A stretch of DNA of 64,000 nucleotides from Tahibacter harae (GCF_024437735.1 NZ_JANFQO010000002.1:372001-436000), one strand, 5' to 3'; numbered from the stretch's first letter, positions 22,392-33,445 are shown. The notes: generated from the letters alone by a model not told the origin. Numbers and translations: made by a program.

Positions 22392-23285
22392 ATGGCCAAG
22401 CAGGAAGCCAGCCCGATCCGCAACGTGTCGGACACCGCGCTCTGGGTCGCCATCTATCGCGCCCAGGAGAGCGAACGGCCCGACGCCCTGTTCCACGATC
22501 CCTACGCGCGCCGCCTCGGCGGCGCGCGCGGCCAGGCCATCGTCGAGAGCATGCCGCATGGGCGCGACCTGGCCTGGTCGCTGGTCGTGCGCGTGACAGT
22601 GATGGACGAAGTCATCCTGCGCTGCGTGCGCAACGGCGTTCGCGGCGTGCTCAACCTCGCCGCCGGCCTGGACGCCCGCCCCTACCGCCTGGAATTGCCG
22701 CCGGACCTGCTCTGGCTGCACGTCGACATGCCCGATATGGTCGACTACTTCCGCGGCCACATGGCGCAGGAAACGCCGCGCTGCCGGCTTGAATTCATTC
22801 CCGCCGACCTGCGCGACGCGCAGCGCCGCCGCGAGGTGTTCGCCCGGGCCGCGCAGCACGGGCCACTGCTGGTGATCACCGAAGGGCTGCTGATCTATCT
22901 CGAAACCGAAGACGTCGCCGCCCTCGCCCGCGACCTGCACGATGTCGCCGGCGCGCGCTGGTGGCTCAGCGACCTCGCCTCGCCCGCCCTGCTGCGCTTC
23001 CTCGCCGGCAACTGGGGCCGCGCCGTGCAGCAGGGCAATGCGCCGTTCCGCTTCGGTCCGCGCGAGGGCACGGCCTTCTTCGCGCCGCACGGCTGGCGCG
23101 AAGCCGAATTCCATTCCACCTGGGACGAGGCCTGGCGCCTCAAGCGCACGCCGCGCCTGGCCTGGCTGTGGCGCATTCTGGGTTGGCTGCAGCCGCGCAA
23201 ACGCGAGGCCGGCCGGCGCATGTCCAGCATCGTGCTGATGCAATCCGATACCACCGAAACCGAAACCCGCGGAGCCCGCGCATGA
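22392..23285 (+). CDS. SAM-dependent methyltransferase, leucine carboxyl methyltransferase-like family
   Basis: A 297-residue enzyme of the LCMT/PPM1-related bacterial family. Visible landmarks are the N-terminal ALWVAIYRAQESERPDALFHDPYARRL, the SAM-binding loop GVLNLAAGLDARPYRL near 80, the acidic residue in LLWLHVDMPDMVDYF near 100, and VITEGLLIYLETEDVAAL near 150. The substrate is unknown in this family. ATG 22392 is preferred; an upstream in-frame start would overlap lpdA by 80 nt. Its stop overlaps the start of the AcuI-type gene (ATGA), which indicates joint expression. Confidence 0.87.
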   Translation: MAKQEASPIRNVSDTALWVAIYRAQESERPDALFHDPYARRLGGARGQAIVESMPHGRDLAWSLVVRVTVMDEVILRCVRNGVRGVLNLAAGLDARPYRLELPPDLLWLHVDMPDMVDYFRGHMAQETPRCRLEFIPADLRDAQRRREVFARAAQHGPLLVITEGLLIYLETEDVAALARDLHDVAGARWWLSDLASPALLRFLAGNWGRAVQQGNAPFRFGPREGTAFFAPHGWREAEFHSTWDEAWRLKRTPRLAWLWRILGWLQPRKREAGRRMSSIVLMQSDTTETETRGARA

Positions 23286-24280
23286 GCAGCACCGAATCCT
23301 TCCGCGCCCTGCGCATCCACAACGATGCCCAGGGCTACCGCGCCACGCTGGAAACCCTGGCCCTGGACGACCTCTCGCCCGGCGAAGTGGTCATCAAGAC
23401 CGCCTATTCCAGCGTCAACTACAAGGACGCCCTGGCCGGCACCGGCAAAGGCAAGATCCTGCGCCAGTATCCGATGAATGGCGGCATCGACGTAGCCGGC
23501 TACGTGGTCGCCTCCACCGACCACCGCTTCCGCGAAGGCGACGCGGTGCTGTGCACCGGTTCGGGCCTGAGCGAGACCCGCGACGGCGGCTATGGCGAAT
23601 ACGCCCGGCTGCAGGCGCAGTGGACGATTCCGCTCCCCGCCGGCCTGACCCTGCGCGAAAGCATGATCCTGGGCACCGCCGGCTTCACCGCGGCGCTGTC
23701 GCTGTACCGCATGGAGCAGAACGGGCAGAACCCGGAAATGGGGCCGGTCGTGGTTACCGGTGCCACCGGCGGCGTGGGTTCGCTGGCCATCGACATCCTG
23801 ACCCGGGCCGGCTACGAAGCTCACGCCATCACCGGCAAGATCGACCAGTTCGACTGGCTGATCGGCCTGGGCGCGCGCCAGTGCATCGCACGCAAGGAGC
23901 TGTACTGGGGCCAGCGCCCGCTGGAAACCAGCCGCTGGGCCGGCGCCATCGACAATGTCGGCAGCGAAATGCTGGCGGGCCTGACGCGCGTGATCCACCC
24001 CTACGGCAATATCGCCAGCTGCGGCCTGGCCGCGGGCCACGACCTGGCCACCACGGTCATGCCCTTTATCATCCGCGGCGTGAGCCTGCTCGGCATCGCC
24101 TCGGCCGGCACCGCGCGCGATATCCGCGAACAAGTGTGGGAACGCCTGGCCGGTGCCTGGAAACCGGCTCACCTGGACACGATCTGCACGCGCGAAGTGG
24201 GCCTGGACCAGCTCGCCGGGGTGTTCGACACCATGCTGGCCGGTGGCTCACACGGCCGAACTCTGGTACACATCGGCTGA
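23282..24280 (+). CDS. acuI: AcuI/YhdH-type acrylyl-CoA reductase (NADPH), MDR superfamily
   Basis: A 332-residue zinc-free medium-chain dehydrogenase/reductase. Landmarks are SSVNYKDALAGTGKGKIL near 41, GIDVAGYVV, VLGTAGFTAALSLYRME near 130, the NADP loop VVVTGATGGVGSLAIDIL near 157, and the family mark GWIDVG-like IDNVGSEMLAGL. YhdH/AcuI enzymes reduce acryloyl-CoA to propionyl-CoA, protecting cells from acrylate. It overlaps the methyltransferase gene by 4 nt. Subfamily is assigned from the overall pattern, so quinone reductase activity remains possible. Confidence 0.88.
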   Translation: MSSTESFRALRIHNDAQGYRATLETLALDDLSPGEVVIKTAYSSVNYKDALAGTGKGKILRQYPMNGGIDVAGYVVASTDHRFREGDAVLCTGSGLSETRDGGYGEYARLQAQWTIPLPAGLTLRESMILGTAGFTAALSLYRMEQNGQNPEMGPVVVTGATGGVGSLAIDILTRAGYEAHAITGKIDQFDWLIGLGARQCIARKELYWGQRPLETSRWAGAIDNVGSEMLAGLTRVIHPYGNIASCGLAAGHDLATTVMPFIIRGVSLLGIASAGTARDIREQVWERLAGAWKPAHLDTICTREVGLDQLAGVFDTMLAGGSHGRTLVHIG

Positions 24281-24325
24281 CGCCGCCAGCCCGGCGCAGA
24301 CCATACACACAGAGCGGTGCGGCTG

Positions 24326-24353
24326 TTGCGCAGGCGCAGCCCGCCGGTAGAAT
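24326..24353 (+). promoter_or_regulatory. Promoter of the pilH-like gene
   Basis: TTGCGC (24326-24331), a 16-nt spacer and TAGAAT (24348-24353) lie about 40 nt upstream of ATG 24395. A sigma-70 match, assigned from sequence only. Confidence 0.55.
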
Positions 24354-24394
24354 GTCCCGGCCGCACGACGGCCTACAGGGGTGACAGAGCAACC

Positions 24395-24760
24395 ATGGCG
24401 CGAATTCTGATCGTTGACGATTCCCAGTCCCAGCTGCTGGGCCTCAAGCGCATCGTCGAGAAAATGGGCCACGAGATCATTACGGCCGAAGACGGCGCCG
24501 CCGGCGTGGAAGTCGCCAAGCGCGAGATTCCCGACCTGATCCTCATGGACGTGGTGATGCCCAACTTGAACGGCTTCCAGGCTACGCGCACGATCTCGCG
24601 CGAAGCCAAGACCAGCCACATCCCCATTGTCCTGGTCACCACCAAGGACCAGGAAACCGACAAGGTCTGGGGCATGCGCCAGGGCGCCAAGGCCTACGTG
24701 ACCAAGCCGATCAACGAACCCGAGCTGGTCAAGGTCATCAACGAACTGCTGCCCAAGTAA
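24395..24760 (+). CDS. pilH: Single-domain response regulator, PilH-like
   Basis: A 121-residue CheY-like receiver with no output domain. The phosphoacceptor is D52 (LILMDVVMPN), with the acidic pair D8/D9 (ILIVDDSQSQ), the switch Thr in LVTTKDQE and the conserved Lys in GAKAYVTKP. The close similarity to PilH (GLKRIVEKMGHEIITAEDGA, DKVWGMRQGAKAYVTKP) points to the Pil-Chp pathway that controls twitching motility. The other pil-chp genes are not in the window; PilG is the main alternative. It has its own promoter and terminator, so it is monocistronic here. Confidence 0.85.
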   Translation: MARILIVDDSQSQLLGLKRIVEKMGHEIITAEDGAAGVEVAKREIPDLILMDVVMPNLNGFQATRTISREAKTSHIPIVLVTTKDQETDKVWGMRQGAKAYVTKPINEPELVKVINELLPK

Positions 24761-24786
24761 GGCGGCGCCGCCAACCGGAAAAACAG

Positions 24787-24812
24787 AAAAGGGAGCCGCG
24801 AGGCTCCCTTTT
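24787..24812. terminator. Bidirectional terminator between pilH-like gene and cbpA
   Basis: AAAA, GGGAGCC, loop GCGA, GGCTCCC, TTTT, then CG and TTT. The 7-bp GC stem is flanked by A and T tracts and can serve both convergent genes. Confidence 0.85.
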
Positions 24813-24883
24813 CGTTTGCGCCGCTGCGCATCGGCACGCTTTATTCCGCACCGCAACGGCCGTTTCCCGCCGGGCGGCCACGC

Positions 24884-25753
24884 TCAGCCGTCGAAAGCCT
24901 CCCGCAGACGCTCGTACGCTTCGCGCTGGGCATCGCTGTGCGCCGCCGGCGCACGCACTTCCAGCACCACGTACTGGTCGCCGGTCTCCGGGCCGGGCAT
25001 GCCGCGGCCCTTCAGACGCATTTTGCGGCCGCTGTCGGAACCTGCCGGGATCTTCAGATCCACTTCGCCAGCCAGCGTGGGCACCTTCACCGTCGCGCCC
25101 AGCGCCGCATCCCAGGGGGCGATGGCGAGCTTGACCGTCACATCGCGCCCGTCCAGCTGGAAGCGCGGATGCGGCCGCAGCTGGATCTCCAGCAGCACGT
25201 CGCCGGCCGGCGCGCCGTTGCGGCCGGGATGGCCCTTGCCGCGCAGGCGTATGGTCTGACCCGGCAGGATGCCGGCGGGAATGGTCACGTCCAGGCGCTC
25301 GCCGTTGAGTTCCAGGCGCTGGGTGCCGCCGACGAAGGCGGTTTCCAGGTCGATGGCGGCGTGCGCGCGCAGGTCCTGGCCGCGGCGCGGACCGGCCTGG
25401 GCGCGGCCGCCGCTGCGGCCGAACAGGGATTCAAAGAAGTCGCTGAAGCCTTCTCCGCCGCCGTTGCCGCCGCCGAAGCCGCCGCCGCCGAAGCCGCCGA
25501 AATCCGGTGCCGGCTGGAACTCGTCGCCGGGCTTGTAGCCGCGCGCGCGCAGCGCATCGTATTCGCGCCGCTTGTCCGGATCGCGCAGCGCCTCATAGGC
25601 CTCGTTGACGGCCTTGAACTTGTCTTCCGCGCCGGCTTCCTTGCTGACGTCCGGGTGGTATTTGCGCGCCAGCTTGCGGAACGCGCTCTTGATCTCGCTT
25701 TCGCTGGCGTCGGGCTTTACGCCCAGGGTGTCGTAGTAATCCTTGAACTGCAT
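24884..25753 (-). CDS. cbpA: DnaJ-class co-chaperone, CbpA type
   Basis: Stimulates DnaK ATPase and delivers unfolded clients. It has 289 residues. A J domain at 5-70 has the HPD motif at 33-35 (KYHPDVSKEAG). A Gly/Phe-rich segment at about 95-130 follows (GGFGGGGFGGGNGG). There is no zinc-finger region. Two C-terminal substrate-binding beta domains run from about 155, with VTIPAGILPGQTIRLRGKGHPG and LKIPAGSDSGRKMRLKGRGMPG. That layout is CbpA, not DnaJ. Start ATG 25753. The hsp20 gene lies 131 nt upstream on the same strand, making a chaperone pair. Confidence 0.93.
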   Translation of the reverse strand: MQFKDYYDTLGVKPDASESEIKSAFRKLARKYHPDVSKEAGAEDKFKAVNEAYEALRDPDKRREYDALRARGYKPGDEFQPAPDFGGFGGGGFGGGNGGGEGFSDFFESLFGRSGGRAQAGPRRGQDLRAHAAIDLETAFVGGTQRLELNGERLDVTIPAGILPGQTIRLRGKGHPGRNGAPAGDVLLEIQLRPHPRFQLDGRDVTVKLAIAPWDAALGATVKVPTLAGEVDLKIPAGSDSGRKMRLKGRGMPGPETGDQYVVLEVRAPAAHSDAQREAYERLREAFDG

Positions 25754-25829
25754 GCGTATCCACCTAGGAGAACCGGGTGCCGTGACGGCCGGCCGTGCGC
25801 AACAGTAATTGCACGGCCGCCAAACGAAC

Positions 25830-25861
25830 AGACCCGCGGCGGAGCGATCCGCCACGGGTCT
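25830..25861 (-). terminator. Hairpin between hsp20 and cbpA
   Basis: A 14-bp stem with one mismatch (25830-25843 with 25848-25861, loop GCGA) lies 24 nt after the hsp20 stop. The minus-strand continuation GTTCGTTTGG is only moderately T-rich, so it may attenuate rather than fully end transcription into cbpA. Confidence 0.55.
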
Positions 25862-25884
25862 GGGGGTTCAAGCGCGGATCAGTG

Positions 25885-26334
25885 TCAGTGCGTGGCGATG
25901 GCGATGCGGCGCGGCGAACTCTCTGGGCGCTTGGGAATGGAAATCTCCAGCACGCCGTGCTTGCCGGTGGCGGTGATGCCGTCCGCATCGGCGCTGTCGG
26001 GCAGCGCGAAGCGGCGGTGGAACACGCCCTGGAAGCGCTCGACGCGGCTGAGCTTGCCCTGCGTCTCGCTGGTTTCGCTCTTGCGCTCGCCCTTGATGGA
26101 CAGCACGCCCTTGTCCATGTGGACTTCGATTTCACCGGGGTCGACGCCGGGAATATCGGCCAGGATGACGAACCGCTTGTCCTCCTCGCGGATGTCCACG
26201 CGCGGCGCCCACTGGCTGGTCACGACGTTGGACTGGTCGGATTCGGCGCCGCTGAAAAAGCGCTCGAAAGCATTCTTGATCTCGTCCTGCAGACCGCTGC
26301 GGACAGCCCAGGGATAGTGACGTGAGATGCTCAT
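25885..26334 (-). CDS. Hsp20/alpha-crystallin small heat-shock protein
   Basis: A 149-residue holdase that binds unfolding proteins. The alpha-crystallin domain spans about 43-135 (WAPRVDIREEDKRFVILADIPGV to the HGVLEISIPKRPE edge). The N-terminal amphipathic segment is RSGLQDEIKNAFERFF. The C-terminal I-x-I-type anchor for oligomers is weak (RRIAIATH). Start ATG 26334 with AGGAG 7 nt upstream. A sigma-32-like promoter lies about 50 nt upstream (26384-26411), in keeping with heat induction. Confidence 0.93.
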   Translation of the reverse strand: MSISRHYPWAVRSGLQDEIKNAFERFFSGAESDQSNVVTSQWAPRVDIREEDKRFVILADIPGVDPGEIEVHMDKGVLSIKGERKSETSETQGKLSRVERFQGVFHRRFALPDSADADGITATGKHGVLEISIPKRPESSPRRIAIATH

Positions 26335-26383
26335 GCGAACTCCTGCAAATGTTGGCGGCGCGGCAATCGCGCCATGGTCCGGT

Positions 26384-26411
26384 AGATAGGATCCGGGGAC
26401 AGGCTTTCAAG
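26384..26411 (-). promoter_or_regulatory. Sigma-32-like heat-shock promoter of hsp20
   Basis: On the minus strand CTTGAAA (26411-26405) matches the sigma-32 -35 element exactly. After 14 nt, CCTATCT (26390-26384) matches the CCCATnT -10 core at all but one fixed position. The short GC-rich leader holds a hairpin GGCGCG/CGCGCC. Assignment rests on the published sigma-32 consensus. Confidence 0.65.
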
Positions 26412-26491
26412 AGGGTCTGCGCAAAAGCTGGCGGGGCCGCCGCGGCAGGCTATGATGCGGCGCCTGCATTCCCCACGTACCGAGGCTGTAC

Positions 26492-26971
26492 ATGACCATC
26501 GAAGTCGGCGCCCGCATTCCCTCCGTAACCATCAACGTGCTCGACGACGGCATCCAGGCCGTCAGCACCGATGAAATCTTCAGCGGCCGAAAGGTCGTGC
26601 TGTTCTCCGTGCCCGGCGCGTTCACGCCGACCTGCTCGGCCAAGCACCTGCCCGGCTATGTGGAAAAATTCGCACAGTTCCGCGAGCGCGGCGTCGAGGT
26701 CGCCTGCATGGCGGTCAACGACGGTCATGTGATGAAGGCCTGGGCCAAGGACCAGAACGTGCCCGCCGGCCTCATCATGCTGGCCGACGGCAATGCCAAC
26801 TTCGCCCGCGCCCTGGGCCTGGAAATGGACGCGACCGCCTACGGCATGGGCGTGCGCTCGCGCCGCTTCGCGCTGTATGCCGAGGACGGCGTGGTGCGCA
26901 CGCTGAATGTGGAAGCGCCGGGCGAATTCAAGGTGTCCAGCGCCGAGAACATGCTTGGCAGCCTGGGCTGA
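26492..26971 (+). CDS. Peroxiredoxin of the Prx5 group
   Basis: A 159-residue thiol peroxidase. The peroxidatic Cys48 is in PGAFTPTCSAKHLPGYV, the Prx5 signature. A second cysteine, C72 in EVACMAVNDGHVMKAW, is common in bacterial Prx5 proteins and may not act as a resolving cysteine. Conserved LADGNANFARALGL follows near 98 and the Arg region GVRSRRFALYAEDG near 120. No glutaredoxin domain is fused. It removes hydrogen and organic peroxides in the cytoplasm. Third peroxidase in this window besides the two GPx genes. Terminator at 27013. Confidence 0.93.
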   Translation: MTIEVGARIPSVTINVLDDGIQAVSTDEIFSGRKVVLFSVPGAFTPTCSAKHLPGYVEKFAQFRERGVEVACMAVNDGHVMKAWAKDQNVPAGLIMLADGNANFARALGLEMDATAYGMGVRSRRFALYAEDGVVRTLNVEAPGEFKVSSAENMLGSLG

Positions 26972-27012
26972 GCGGGCCGGCGACCGGATCTTCCGCAACG
27001 GTTTGCGGTAAG

Positions 27013-27047
27013 AAAAAACCCCGCAGTTTCCACTGCGGGGTTCTGTT
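27013..27047. terminator. Bidirectional terminator between peroxiredoxin and gyrA
   Basis: AAAAAA, ACCCCGCAGT-type stem (27017-27027), loop TTCC, ACTGCGGGGTT (27032-27042), CTGTT. On the minus strand it ends gyrA with a six-T tract; on the plus strand it ends the peroxiredoxin gene with a weaker tract. Confidence 0.88.
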
Positions 27048-27072
27048 CATCGCACGGCGGAGACGGGCGGAA

Positions 27073-29733
<2,661 letters not shown>

Positions 29734-29808
29734 CGGGATTCCAGGGTTCTGACGCCGGTTTCGTGCAGCGGCGGCGCCCTTCCGGGCCCGCGCCGAAAAT
29801 AACGCGCA

Positions 29809-29818
29809 AGCATACCAC
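29809..29818 (-). promoter_or_regulatory. Extended -10 promoter of gyrA
   Basis: Minus-strand TG-G-TATGCT (TATGCT at 29814-29809) is an extended -10 element about 75 nt upstream of the gyrA start and beyond the stop of the upstream ATPase gene. No good -35 is seen. Confidence 0.5.
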
Positions 29819-29856
29819 AGAACCGGCCCGGACCGGCACTGGAAGCCCTTGGTTTG

Positions 29857-32025
29857 CTACGGTTTTTTGCTCGCGGCGGCGGCGCCCAGCGCGGCCAGCT
29901 CCTCGGCCAGCAGCACCGGCACTTCGGCCGCCTCGAACTGGCGCGCGAACAGCGGCACGGCAAAATGCAGCTGTTCGGCCCGGCGTGCGAACACATAGGC
30001 CAGCTGCAGGCGCGAGAACGCGCGGCGTATGGCCTCGACCTCGATCGCCGCATGCGGACGCAGCAGTTCCACCATGTCGGCCAGACTGGTGGCTCCCCGG
30101 GCCGCGACGCGGTAGACCGCGATGCGGTCCAGGCGCGAGGCCAGATCGTCGTGGCTGAGCCGGCCCCAGCCAGCCAGGGCGTCCAGCACGGCCTGGGAGC
30201 GCAGCGCCTGTTCCACGTCGGCGGCCTCGATCACGCCGCCGCCGTCCAGCCCTTCCAGGCATTCCTGGCACAGGATGGCGACCAGGTTGGCGCGGCGGCC
30301 GCTCTGCTCGACGATGCGCCCGACCAGGGCCGGATCGGCAAAACGCAGGTTGAGCACGCCCAGCGGCACGGTCGCCAGTTCGCGGCAGGCCTCCTCTTCC
30401 AGACCGCCGACGCTGATGACCTCGCCGAAGTTGCGCAGCGGCGACTGATAATCCAGCGCGGCCGCGGCGTACAGGTCCCAGAAGCCGGCCAGCAGGAAAT
30501 GGCAGTGGCCTTCCTCCGACAGTGCGCGCAGCGCCGACAGCTCGGCATAGTCGCGCGCCGCATCGGCGCGGAAGAACGGATCGGCCTCGTCGATCAGCAG
30601 CAGCAGGCGCTTGCCGCCCTGCTGGCGCACCAGCTCGGCGACGATGGTGGAAAGATCGCTGTCCAGCGGCAGACCGCTCTGCGCCGCCAGGCGCGGCAGC
30701 AGGCGGTGGTCGCGCAGCACCACATAGATGCAGGCCAGGCGCGGGTGATCGCGCAAGCGCCGCTCTATCGCTTTCATCAGGCTGGTCTTGCCCAGCTGGC
30801 GGCCGCCGACCAGCAAGTAGTTCGACGGCTCGCGCTGAACCACCCGGGCCAGCAGCGATTCGCGGCCGAAGAAGCCCGAGGCGCGCGCGACGCCGCCGCG
30901 GGTCTGGTAGGGCGAAATGCGGCTGAGGCGCAGCTGGCGCGCGAGCTGGGCCAGCAGCAGGCCCAGCGGCTCGCGCTGCAGCAGCAAGCCGGTCAGCGTT
31001 TCCTGATCCAGGCAGACGTAGAGATTGCCGCGGTCGATGCAAAGCCGGCGCAGGGCCGGTTCGGCCGCCGCATCGGCGCCGGCGATCAGCAGCACGTCCA
31101 GGCCGGTCTGGGCCTGGCGCAGATGGCGCACCAGTTGCTCGCCGTCGGCCTGGGCCGGCACCAGCCACAAGAGGCAGCGTTCCAGCGATACCGGCATGTC
31201 GCCGGAAAATGTCCATTCGTAGACTTTTCCGGGCAGATTCCAGCCGCTGCTGGGACTGCTGCGTGCCGCCACGCGCAGGGCGAGCAGGTCGGCGCGGCGG
31301 TCCTCGGGCAGCGCCGCATAGCCCAGGGCCTGCTTCCAGTCCGCCGCGCTGACGCCGGCCGCGGCCAGGGTATCGCGGCGGCGGCGCAGCCAGCCCAGGG
31401 CCGCGTCCAGCCGCGGCAGCAGGTGCAGCGGCATGCGCCTGAGACGCGCCGGATCGCGCTGCACCGGCGCCAGCAACGGATGGCGCCAGACCAGCAGCAG
31501 CCCCGCCGCCAGCAGAACCAGCACTCCCATGACGATCAGCGAGAGCAACCAGCGGGTCAGGTCGGTGCTGTTGTCGCCGTCGCTGCGGCAGTTCATCGGC
31601 AGATAGCGCGACGGCAACGGCGGATCGCCGGGACTGCACTGCCATTGCAGACCGTTCTGGCCGTAGCGGAAGGTCACGCGGCGGCCGCGCACTGCACGCT
31701 CCACGCGCGGGTCGTCGCGCACGGTGGCGACCAGCACATAGGGCTGGGCGACACTGAACTCGAACACCTGCCCCTGCAGCGGCACCTGCAGCACATCCAG
31801 GCTGGCCGGCCATTCCTCCTTGTCGAGGACGTAGTCGTTTATATGCAGGCGCACCACGTTCACTTCGCTCCAGCCCTGCGCCATCCAGGCGGCAGTCTGC
31901 GGCCGGGTCACTACCCAGCCGGCGAGCAGCGGATTCCACTGCGGCGCGATCAGCGCCGTGCCGAAGAACAGGGTGGCGGCAACGATGACGGCCAGGCGCA
32001 GCGCATAGCGCAAACGGGGATTCAT
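29857..32025 (-). CDS. Membrane-anchored AAA/STAND-like ATPase with periplasmic domain
   Basis: A 722-residue protein of no characterised family. Two membrane helices, about 9-28 (LAVIVAATLFFGTALIAP) and 165-188 (LLSLIVMGVLVLLAAGLLLV), enclose a periplasmic domain of about 130 residues. The cytoplasmic part has a winding helical region, then an ATPase core. It begins at GFFGRESLLARVV, with Walker A GGRQLGKTSLMKAI near 415 and Walker B RLLLLIDEADPFF near 475. Sensor-like HFLLAGFWDLY and STAND-like GGLEEEACREL follow, and the C-terminus is winged-helix-like. It resembles AAA-like (AAA_35-type) and nSTAND ATPases. The start ATG overlaps the stop of the HTH gene (ATGA). A signal-sensing ATPase is inferred. 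Confidence 0.78.
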   Translation of the reverse strand: MNPRLRYALRLAVIVAATLFFGTALIAPQWNPLLAGWVVTRPQTAAWMAQGWSEVNVVRLHINDYVLDKEEWPASLDVLQVPLQGQVFEFSVAQPYVLVATVRDDPRVERAVRGRRVTFRYGQNGLQWQCSPGDPPLPSRYLPMNCRSDGDNSTDLTRWLLSLIVMGVLVLLAAGLLLVWRHPLLAPVQRDPARLRRMPLHLLPRLDAALGWLRRRRDTLAAAGVSAADWKQALGYAALPEDRRADLLALRVAARSSPSSGWNLPGKVYEWTFSGDMPVSLERCLLWLVPAQADGEQLVRHLRQAQTGLDVLLIAGADAAAEPALRRLCIDRGNLYVCLDQETLTGLLLQREPLGLLLAQLARQLRLSRISPYQTRGGVARASGFFGRESLLARVVQREPSNYLLVGGRQLGKTSLMKAIERRLRDHPRLACIYVVLRDHRLLPRLAAQSGLPLDSDLSTIVAELVRQQGGKRLLLLIDEADPFFRADAARDYAELSALRALSEEGHCHFLLAGFWDLYAAAALDYQSPLRNFGEVISVGGLEEEACRELATVPLGVLNLRFADPALVGRIVEQSGRRANLVAILCQECLEGLDGGGVIEAADVEQALRSQAVLDALAGWGRLSHDDLASRLDRIAVYRVAARGATSLADMVELLRPHAAIEVEAIRRAFSRLQLAYVFARRAEQLHFAVPLFARQFEAAEVPVLLAEELAALGAAAASKKP

Positions 32026-33230
32026 GCGCCGGCCTGGTCCCAGGCCGCGAGGATGCGCCGGCCGGCCTCGCGCACGGCTTCGCAGCGCCAGTGCAGCTGC
32101 GGCCCCTGCGGCGCGGCGCGCGCGGTGATGAGGTTGGCCCAGAACAGGCGCCGCAGCAGGCGGTCGATCAGGTAGGGCTGGGCCCGCCCCAGCGCCGGCT
32201 GCTCCAGCCAGGCGGCGATGCGGCCGCGGGCCTGGGCCTCGCCCAGCAGCGGCACGAAGCCTTCCCACAACCGTACGCTGCCCGCCAGGCACTCAGTCAG
32301 TTGGTGGTCCTCCAGGACGGTATCGACGGCATGCAGGCTCAGCGCTTCATCGATCAGGGCGGGATGACCGCCGCATTCGCGCTCCAGCCGCGCCAGCAGG
32401 CCGGCGTCGACCCGTTCCGGCGGCAGCTTGCGCGCGGCCAGCGCGCGCAGCTCGGCCGCGCCCGGATCGGGCCAGTTTTCCACGCTGGCAATATTCAACA
32501 GCGACAGATCTCCACTCTGGTACTTCAGCTCGGCCAGCGCCTCGCCGCCGCACAACATCAGGTGCAGGCGACCGCTGTACATCTCGCTCAGGCCGCGCAG
32601 GATGCCGGCCAGGGCCTCGCGCAGCGCGGCATCGCCCTGCTCGAAGCGGCTGACCAGGCAGAACACGCGCTCGCCGGCGGCCAGGCGTCGTTCCAGCGCG
32701 GCCTCGAAGGCGAAATCCGAATCCACACCGGCGAAACCGCACTGGGCGCCGATCGCGGCGAAATAGCCGCGCACATCGGCTTCCACACTGTAGGGCGGAC
32801 GTATGTGCAGCACCGCGCCGGCGCCGTAGACCGGCTGTGCGCTGGCCAGCAGCGCATCGCGGAACGGCGGCTGGCCCCAGTGGGCCTGGCTCAGCAGCAA
32901 CAGTATGGGATACGGCGCCAGGCGCTGCAGCCGCTCGAACAGCCCGGCGATGTAGTCCGCATAGGGCTGGCCCGGGGCCTGTCCGCCGACCGGGTATTCC
33001 GGCTCGAAACCGGCGGCCTGCAGCAGGCGGTCGGTCTCGGCCTCGCTCAGGCGCAGGTAGCGCGCGCAGTCCACCAGCTTGTGGCGATGCTTGCGGCTGG
33101 GCTGGGACAGGCCGTGGCGCCAATTGTTGACCGCTTCGCGGCTCATGCCGATCTCGGTCGCCACGCCCGAGGCGCTGGCGCGGATACGGCGCATGTAGGC
33201 GGTCAGCAGATCGGCGAAATCCTCGGACAT
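32022..33230 (-). CDS. XRE-type HTH protein fused to a degenerate P-loop ATPase core
   Basis: A 402-residue protein. Residues about 5-75 are an XRE-like DNA-binding domain (ATEIGMSREAVNNWRHGLSQPS). From about 95 the layout follows an AAA/STAND core. However, the P-loop position reads LLLLSQAHWGQPPFRDALL with no GKT/S, and the Walker B position reads RVFCLVSRFEQ with no acidic pair. The sensor strand LHLMLCGGEALAEL and the ECGGHPALIDEAL motif remain. It is thus a predicted pseudo-ATPase regulator. It is coupled by ATGA overlap to the intact membrane ATPase, suggesting that the two cores pair. ATG 33230 was chosen; an ATG at 33333 adds a Pro/Ala-rich extension. Confidence 0.75.
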   Translation of the reverse strand: MSEDFADLLTAYMRRIRASASGVATEIGMSREAVNNWRHGLSQPSRKHRHKLVDCARYLRLSEAETDRLLQAAGFEPEYPVGGQAPGQPYADYIAGLFERLQRLAPYPILLLLSQAHWGQPPFRDALLASAQPVYGAGAVLHIRPPYSVEADVRGYFAAIGAQCGFAGVDSDFAFEAALERRLAAGERVFCLVSRFEQGDAALREALAGILRGLSEMYSGRLHLMLCGGEALAELKYQSGDLSLLNIASVENWPDPGAAELRALAARKLPPERVDAGLLARLERECGGHPALIDEALSLHAVDTVLEDHQLTECLAGSVRLWEGFVPLLGEAQARGRIAAWLEQPALGRAQPYLIDRLLRRLFWANLITARAAPQGPQLHWRCEAVREAGRRILAAWDQAGA

Positions 33231-33428
33231 GGCGGCGGGGTCGGACACGGGGGGAGCGCGCACGCTACGCGGCTGGTCGGCAAAGTCAAACAGGCGCGCC
33301 GCCGCCGCCGGCCACCCGGTCACGTTCCTTCCCATCGCCCATTCCCCCTGCCCTGCGGCGTTGCAGAAATTCTCGCCGCGTCCCGTATTCACAGGAAGAC
33401 GGCAGTTGTCCGGCGCGCTCCGCGTTCG

Positions 33429-33445
33429 CTTGACACGGCGTCAAG
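33429..33445. promoter_or_regulatory. Inverted repeat between HTH operon and cupredoxin gene
   Basis: CTTGAC, 5-nt spacer, GTCAAG is a perfect 6-bp-arm palindrome. It sits in the 269-bp divergent region, 55 nt before the cupredoxin-like gene. It also creates a TTGACA -35-like hexamer, though no matching -10 follows. It could be an operator for the neighbouring HTH protein. Speculative. Confidence 0.35.

Noticed and set aside
32428-32766. Short plus-strand frame inside the HTH/pseudo-ATPase gene
   Set aside because: Antisense to the HTH gene, no start signals and no recognised features.
29857-33230. HTH gene pair considered as a prophage repressor region
   Set aside because: No integrase, structural or lysis genes nearby; flanked by gyrA and ordinary chromosomal genes.
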